DNA of 34,621 nt from a virus. The notes beneath the pieces are model-generated. The model worked only from the letters and a program-made list of their open reading frames with translations, was not told where the DNA came from and ran no database searches. Position 1 is the first letter of the stretch; each line of letters begins with the position of its first letter. The translations under genes were made by a program, and so were the position numbers. Below are positions 30,291 to 34,621 of this stretch, piece after piece. The stretch spans positions 1-34,621 of IMG/VR virus record IMGVR_UViG_3300025030_000296; one strand, 5' to 3'.

Positions 30291-31199
30291 ATGGCACTCA
30301 CACCACCGCCAGCCACATCCACACCAGATCCTTCAGGAGATTACGCACGGGCGCAATCGTGGGCGCTGGTCACATCCAAATATGCCGACGCCGGGAACTG
30401 GGCGACATGGGCCGCGAACCTGCTGAACAGCAACATTACCGACATTACCGCACTGCTCGGCTCCGATACTGTCGAGGCTGACCTTACTGCGTTGATCGGC
30501 GAGATCGGCACGATCACCGCCTCCTCACCAGGCACAATCGACGGAGCGGGTGCAGGGTTCACCGATACCTTGATCGCCGACCTGAGAACGAAACTCTCCA
30601 ACTCAATTACCACGGCAAGCACCGGCCTTGGGGATGCGGAAGCTGCACTGTTCGCCCGTGAAACGGCGAGGCAAAATGCCTCAAGAGCAGCGTCGTACAC
30701 CGAGATCACCACACAGTTCTCAGCCCGTGGGTTCGACATGCCTCCAGGTGCGTTGCTCGCCAAGCAGACCGAGATGAACAACGAGAGCACAATACGCCTC
30801 TCCGACTCCAGTTCCCAGATCATGGCCGAGTCGGCGCGTCTCGCAGTGGACTACAACAAGCATATTCTTTCCGTTTCCACTCAGTTTCTGGAAATGCTCT
30901 CCAAGGTCTACGAAAGCGAGGAACTGCGCAGGTTCGAGGCGAGCAAGGCTACGGTAATGCTTGAGGTCGAAAATTATAAGAATTATCTCGGGCTGGTGAA
31001 AACCAAGGCCGATATCGCCATCAGGAAGACGGACACCATCCTCGACAACAAGGCACGTCAACTGACTCTCGAAGTCAGCACCCTCTCTGGTCTTGCACAG
31101 TCGGCACAGCAGATCGTCGCCAGTGCGTTGAACGGCATCAATGCAAGTTCCAGTTTCGGGTGGAGTGCCAGTGCTTCGACAAGCTACGATGGAACGTAA
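30291..31199 (+). CDS. Helical virion protein (302 aa), tail or internal
   Basis: After a proline-rich start the protein is nearly all helix, with ASYTEITTQFSARGFDMPPG near residues 144-163. That SARGFxxPPGAL segment is a pattern I recall from uncharacterised structural proteins of podovirus-like phages. The end is serine-rich (INASSSFGWSASASTSYDGT). AAGGAG lies 8 nt upstream. A 61-bp AT-rich gap follows before the next gene. It is likely a tail needle-type or ejected protein, by position. Confidence 0.6.
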   Translation: MALTPPPATSTPDPSGDYARAQSWALVTSKYADAGNWATWAANLLNSNITDITALLGSDTVEADLTALIGEIGTITASSPGTIDGAGAGFTDTLIADLRTKLSNSITTASTGLGDAEAALFARETARQNASRAASYTEITTQFSARGFDMPPGALLAKQTEMNNESTIRLSDSSSQIMAESARLAVDYNKHILSVSTQFLEMLSKVYESEELRRFEASKATVMLEVENYKNYLGLVKTKADIAIRKTDTILDNKARQLTLEVSTLSGLAQSAQQIVASALNGINASSSFGWSASASTSYDGT

Positions 31200-31260
31200 A
31201 CTCTTGTATATTAATAATTAATGATGTAATGTACGGCAAAACTGCGTATGGAGGTACAAC

Positions 31261-33057
31261 ATGGCAACCGCGAGGCTGAATCCTGCCGGAATAAAGAGTT
31301 ACTTTGACAACGCTATGCTCGGCGGGAGCACCATGTACGTGACTCCACAAGGCACCACCTCAACCGTGCCGCCACCACCTATTATGAATAACGAGATGCC
31401 CCGCGGGTTCGGGCTTAATAACCCTCCCACGCTGCGTCCTGCCGCCGGTCCACCGGCGGTGGTCCCTGCTCCACCCATCACACCTCTTTCACCTACAACT
31501 AATGTTCTCCCGTCAGGTGCGCCGATCCAACTCGGCTCTCCGGGTGCCGGTCCTCCGGCTTTGATACCGTCTACCCAAGGTGTACCCGTAGGCGCTCCCA
31601 CGACTTCTTATCCTTCAGGCGCTCCGATCTCCGGAGGATCTCCCGGCGCTGGTCTGCCGGTAACTACAGGAGCAGGACTTCCTGTACCTCGTCCTGCGGC
31701 GGGTCTGCCTGCGACAACTTCAAGGGCCCTGTCCGTCGTACCCCCGAGAGCTACCCCGACAGGAGCACCCTCGCGTCTCCCAGGTCTTGCGGGAGCAGGA
31801 CTCGCCGCTGTAACCATTGGCAAGAAAGTCGCCAACGGGCAACCCCTTATCGACACCTCCGGCGTGCCAGAGGCACGGAACATGGCACGAACCGCGCTTA
31901 ACGGCGGCACTACTCCCGAAGTCGTAAAGACCGTCGCAGGTTCGCCCCTCGCACGAGGACTGAAAGCCGGAGCAAAGGGACTTATGGCCGGTGCCGCACT
32001 CCCCTTCGCCGCTGTCAACGACGTGGGCAACAAAGTGCTTAATGCGGGTAATGCACTGCTCGGTGGAGACGCTGATTACTTCCGCACCGACCTGACTTCG
32101 AAACTTATGGGGCGTGGTTTGGGTGTTAAAGAGGCGAGTGCGGAATCTTTACCTGTTACCAAGAAGCCCGTTACCTCTACGACTAACCCAGACTCCAAGA
32201 TGGGTCCGGGCGATTTGTCGCGTTTGAGCGACGGGAGCCTGCCTGTGCCCACAGCGCCCAAGAATATCTTCTCCGGAGAATCCCCAGTTATTTCTCTCGG
32301 TAAGCCCCTCGGGGACACGACCGCCATCTCAGATCGTGTGGACTGGTCGCCGGGGTCCAAGAATGTGAAGGGTCTGGCTGCCGCAGCCAAGTATGCTGAA
32401 GAAGTGGCGCAGGCGGAAAAGTTCAACGCCGCACAAGGGGCCAAGACGCTCGACCAGCAACTGACGAATATCAATAGTGGCAACACGACCTGGAGTCTCC
32501 CCAAGGAGCAGAGAGAGGCTCTGGCGCTTGGCAACTTCAAACGCGACCTTGAACTGAAGGATCTCACTCAGAAATCCGAGGCGACCGCCGCAGGACTTGA
32601 GGCGGAGAAGATCAAGGCAGGACTCGGACTCAGTGCGGCACAGGTTACTGCGCAGCAGGCTCTGGAGCGGGAGATCGCGTCGGCCACAATCAAGGCAGAT
32701 GGAGATGTAAAGGCTGCGAAGATCAAGGCAGAGGGTGACAAGGCTTCCAAAGTAGGGACGGAAAAAGAGACTGAGATGCAGAAGGAACTCGCAAAGGCCA
32801 AAGTCGCCAAGGCCGTAGAAGACGCTGTAACAATGGGTAGTAGCATCGAGGAGGCTCTGGCTAATAGAGAGGCAGGGCTGAAACCGAAGCTGCTCGGCAA
32901 CTGGAGTCCCGCACCAAATCGTATGGGATGGGTCGGAGCTGATGGGAAAGAGGTGACAGGTGGTGCAGATGTACCCGCAGGGTACAAGCAAGTAGGCACG
33001 TCCAAAGGAAAGCCAGTGTACGAGAACGCCACAGGAAAACGGTTCATAGGAGCGTAA
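31261..33057 (+). CDS. Pro/Ala-rich internal virion protein (598 aa)
   Basis: Residues about 35-175 are low-complexity, with repeated GAPI, SPGAGxP and PAAGxP units. A middle helical/hydrophobic part follows (GLKAGAKGLMAGAALPFAAV). Residues about 380-535 form a long Lys/Glu/Ala coiled region (ATIKADGDVKAAKIKAEGDK). The end has a WVGADGKEVTGG domain. Such disordered, alanine-rich proteins late in the operon are typical internal or ejection proteins that pass through the tail with the DNA. GGAGG lies 6 nt upstream; the AT-rich 31200-31250 could hold a weak promoter. Confidence 0.6.
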   Translation: MATARLNPAGIKSYFDNAMLGGSTMYVTPQGTTSTVPPPPIMNNEMPRGFGLNNPPTLRPAAGPPAVVPAPPITPLSPTTNVLPSGAPIQLGSPGAGPPALIPSTQGVPVGAPTTSYPSGAPISGGSPGAGLPVTTGAGLPVPRPAAGLPATTSRALSVVPPRATPTGAPSRLPGLAGAGLAAVTIGKKVANGQPLIDTSGVPEARNMARTALNGGTTPEVVKTVAGSPLARGLKAGAKGLMAGAALPFAAVNDVGNKVLNAGNALLGGDADYFRTDLTSKLMGRGLGVKEASAESLPVTKKPVTSTTNPDSKMGPGDLSRLSDGSLPVPTAPKNIFSGESPVISLGKPLGDTTAISDRVDWSPGSKNVKGLAAAAKYAEEVAQAEKFNAAQGAKTLDQQLTNINSGNTTWSLPKEQREALALGNFKRDLELKDLTQKSEATAAGLEAEKIKAGLGLSAAQVTAQQALEREIASATIKADGDVKAAKIKAEGDKASKVGTEKETEMQKELAKAKVAKAVEDAVTMGSSIEEALANREAGLKPKLLGNWSPAPNRMGWVGADGKEVTGGADVPAGYKQVGTSKGKPVYENATGKRFIGA

Positions 33058-33060
33058 CCC

Positions 33061-34621
33061 ATGGCGCTGACACCCTTCACCGGAGAACTTGATACCGCCC
33101 CTGATATGTCGCCCTTTAGCGGCGAGCTTGACCCCGAGCCTTCGGGGATGCTCCGCAGGGGCATAGCCGACCCTGCACTCAGCCTGTTAAAAGGAGCGAT
33201 ACGTCTCCCCGAGGCAGCCGTAGGTATTGCCGACATGGCGACCGGCGGGGAAGCGGGGAAGGCAGCCGAGGGATTAGGCTTTCAACCCCAAAAGGCGCGG
33301 GAGATTATCGACACCTGGCAGTCGCCGGAACTTCAGCAGGCCAAGGCCGCAGTCAGTCAGGCCAAGGGATTTATTCCGACCGTTGCGGCGATGGTGCAGA
33401 ACCCCTCAACCATTGTAGACTCCGCACTGGAGTCGGCGCCGTCCATGATCGGCGGAGCAGGGGTAGCCAGAGGGCTGCTCAAATACGCACCTAACGCCGT
33501 GAAAGCCGCATCAACCGCGATAGGTGTTACGGAAGGCACACTCGCCGCAGGCGCGGGAGAAGGTGTCGTCGCCGCAGGTGCTACGGCGGAAGCGGTACGG
33601 CAGGAAAGTCCCACAAAACTACTCGACCCCCGACAGATCGCTCTCTCGGCGGCAACGGGCGCACTTACCGGAATGCTCGGCATAGCAGGCGGGGCCGTAG
33701 CGTCCAAACTCGGCATCGGCGACATCGACACACTCCTCGCAGGCGGAAAGGGGCCAGGATATAACAAGAACATTATCCGGCGTGTGGCCGAGGGTGCGTT
33801 CTCCGAGGGCTTGCTTGAAGAGTTGCCACAATCCGCACAGGAGCAGGTCGCACAGAACCTCGCACTCGGCAAGCCGTGGAATGAGGGCGTAGCCGAATCT
33901 GCTGCATCCGGCATGATTGTAGGCGGCATGATGGGCTTGTCAGCCAACATCAGACCCTCCGCCGACCCAAGTTCCGCCACGAAAGCAAAGATCCTCGCCG
34001 CACTGGCCGAAGCCGCCAACCCTGCCACAGATACAACCATCTCCGACGCACTCGACGCCGTAGCACAGCAGGACGCAGCCAGGGTCGCCGACAAGGTGAC
34101 ACCGGAAGTCGTGGAACAGGCGATTCAGGATGATGTGCTGGCAGAGGCTTTAAATCTCGCTCCTGCCACGCCTCTCGCACCTGCTCCGCAGGAGCCGACC
34201 ACCGCCTCAGTCCCATTTATGATTACCCGCGACATGCGCAGCCGTTTGCAGGATATGGGGTACGACGACGCAGGGATTGACCGGATGAAACCCGCCGATG
34301 CTCAGGAGATTTTGAGAGATGAGGCTCCGCCGCTCACGCCTCTCGATTCCGAGGCCCCGCCTCTCGTTCCGGAACTTACTTCCCCCGAAGTAAATCCAAT
34401 CAAGGCGTGGATGGGCACCCTCCCGGCCAAGGAGAGGGCCAAACTCGTAAAGCGTGCTACCGACCAGGGTAGCAAGGCGCAGGACTACCTGCTTCGTAAG
34501 TACAATGAGGCGAATCCTGCATCTGAGACCTTAGCACCTGAGACCTTAGCACCTGAGACCTTAGCACCTGAGACCTTAGCACCTGAGACCTTAGCACCTG
34601 AGACCTTAGCACCTGAGACCT
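33061..34621 (+). CDS. N-terminal part of a large internal/ejection protein (partial, at least 520 aa)
   Basis: The frame opens at 33061 (MALTPFTGELDTAPDMSPFS) with AGGAGC 8 nt upstream and has no stop before the right edge. It repeats SPFSGELD-like units at the start and has alanine/glycine-rich, potentially membrane-active helices (IGGAGVARGLLKYAP, GALTGMLGIAGGAVASKLG). FSEGLLEELPQSAQEQVAQN near residue 250, followed by NLALGKPWNEGV, is a pattern I associate with very large phage polyvalent or ejected proteins. The visible end is a LAPET repeat. Enzymatic domains may lie beyond the window. Confidence 0.7.
   Translation, partial: MALTPFTGELDTAPDMSPFSGELDPEPSGMLRRGIADPALSLLKGAIRLPEAAVGIADMATGGEAGKAAEGLGFQPQKAREIIDTWQSPELQQAKAAVSQAKGFIPTVAAMVQNPSTIVDSALESAPSMIGGAGVARGLLKYAPNAVKAASTAIGVTEGTLAAGAGEGVVAAGATAEAVRQESPTKLLDPRQIALSAATGALTGMLGIAGGAVASKLGIGDIDTLLAGGKGPGYNKNIIRRVAEGAFSEGLLEELPQSAQEQVAQNLALGKPWNEGVAESAASGMIVGGMMGLSANIRPSADPSSATKAKILAALAEAANPATDTTISDALDAVAQQDAARVADKVTPEVVEQAIQDDVLAEALNLAPATPLAPAPQEPTTASVPFMITRDMRSRLQDMGYDDAGIDRMKPADAQEILRDEAPPLTPLDSEAPPLVPELTSPEVNPIKAWMGTLPAKERAKLVKRATDQGSKAQDYLLRKYNEANPASETLAPETLAPETLAPETLAPETLAPETLAPET
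34531..34620 (+). repeat. 15-bp tandem repeat, six full copies reaching the edge
   Basis: TTAGCACCTGAGACC is repeated six times without a mismatch, and a seventh begins at 34621. A partial unit (CTGAGACC, 34523-34530) precedes them. In frame it encodes (LAPET)n. Perfect DNA identity implies recent expansion. Confidence 0.9.

Noticed and set aside
33357-34094. 245-codon open frame on the minus strand
   Set aside because: It is antisense to the long internal virion protein frame, is Ser/Ala/Pro-rich as expected from reversed GC-rich codons, and lacks a ribosome site.
34523-34621. CRISPR-like array at the right end
   Set aside because: The units are contiguous with no spacers and encode an in-frame pentapeptide repeat.
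1-34621. Integron integrase, phage integrase, reverse transcriptase or diversity-generating element
   Set aside because: No tyrosine or serine recombinase, no reverse transcriptase and no template/variable repeat pair was seen in any frame, so lysogeny, cassette movement or targeted hypervariation cannot be claimed from this window alone.

Overview
The window is most of the genome of a tailed dsDNA phage or prophage with podovirus-type virion genes. It carries a large terminase, a ~700-residue portal, an N4-gp56-type major capsid protein, an adaptor, several fibres and proline/alanine-rich internal virion proteins. Two lipobox-bearing lipoproteins and an M15-type endolysin point to a Gram-negative host. 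I cannot name the host genus. The sequence is open at both ends: a minus-strand gene runs off the left edge, and the last gene stops inside a coding tandem repeat at the right edge.

Left arm, 1-3200, minus strand. A promoter at about 3192-3220 drives a 349-residue HTH-like protein and a 79-residue protein. Next come a second promoter, an 18-codon leader ORF and a two-way terminator. Beyond it lies what looks like an integron-type gene cassette array. Three attC-like hairpin sites (44-101, 1028-1115, 1603-1661) separate two complete cassettes and the start of a third. Each cassette opens 24-40 nt before a start codon, and its opening bases are complementary to the R'' core at its far end. No integron integrase is present in the window. 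This is the most unusual part of the sequence.

Control region and early genes, 3163-6304. A roughly 700 bp divergent non-coding region holds repeated and inverted motifs. A TTGACT/TACAAT promoter then reads right into a tightly coupled run of small phage genes (3903-5636), closed by a strong terminator. A second non-coding stretch carries two near-identical operator-like blocks upstream of a small XRE regulator (6059-6304).

Late region, 6373-34621, all plus strand. A promoter immediately before 6410 starts a probable small terminase subunit, followed by fibre genes (6969-12752), a lysis segment with several tiny membrane and Cys-rich proteins (12742-15040), the large terminase, portal, scaffold-like protein and major capsid protein. 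The capsid gene is followed by two paralogous structural genes bracketed by twin terminators with the same loop. Then come connector and adaptor genes, a lower-GC module of tail or adhesin genes (about 25.4-29.0 kb), and internal or ejection proteins.

The arrangement suggests an early regulatory block, one long rightward late transcription unit with internal terminators around the capsid genes, and a leftward accessory block holding exchangeable cargo.
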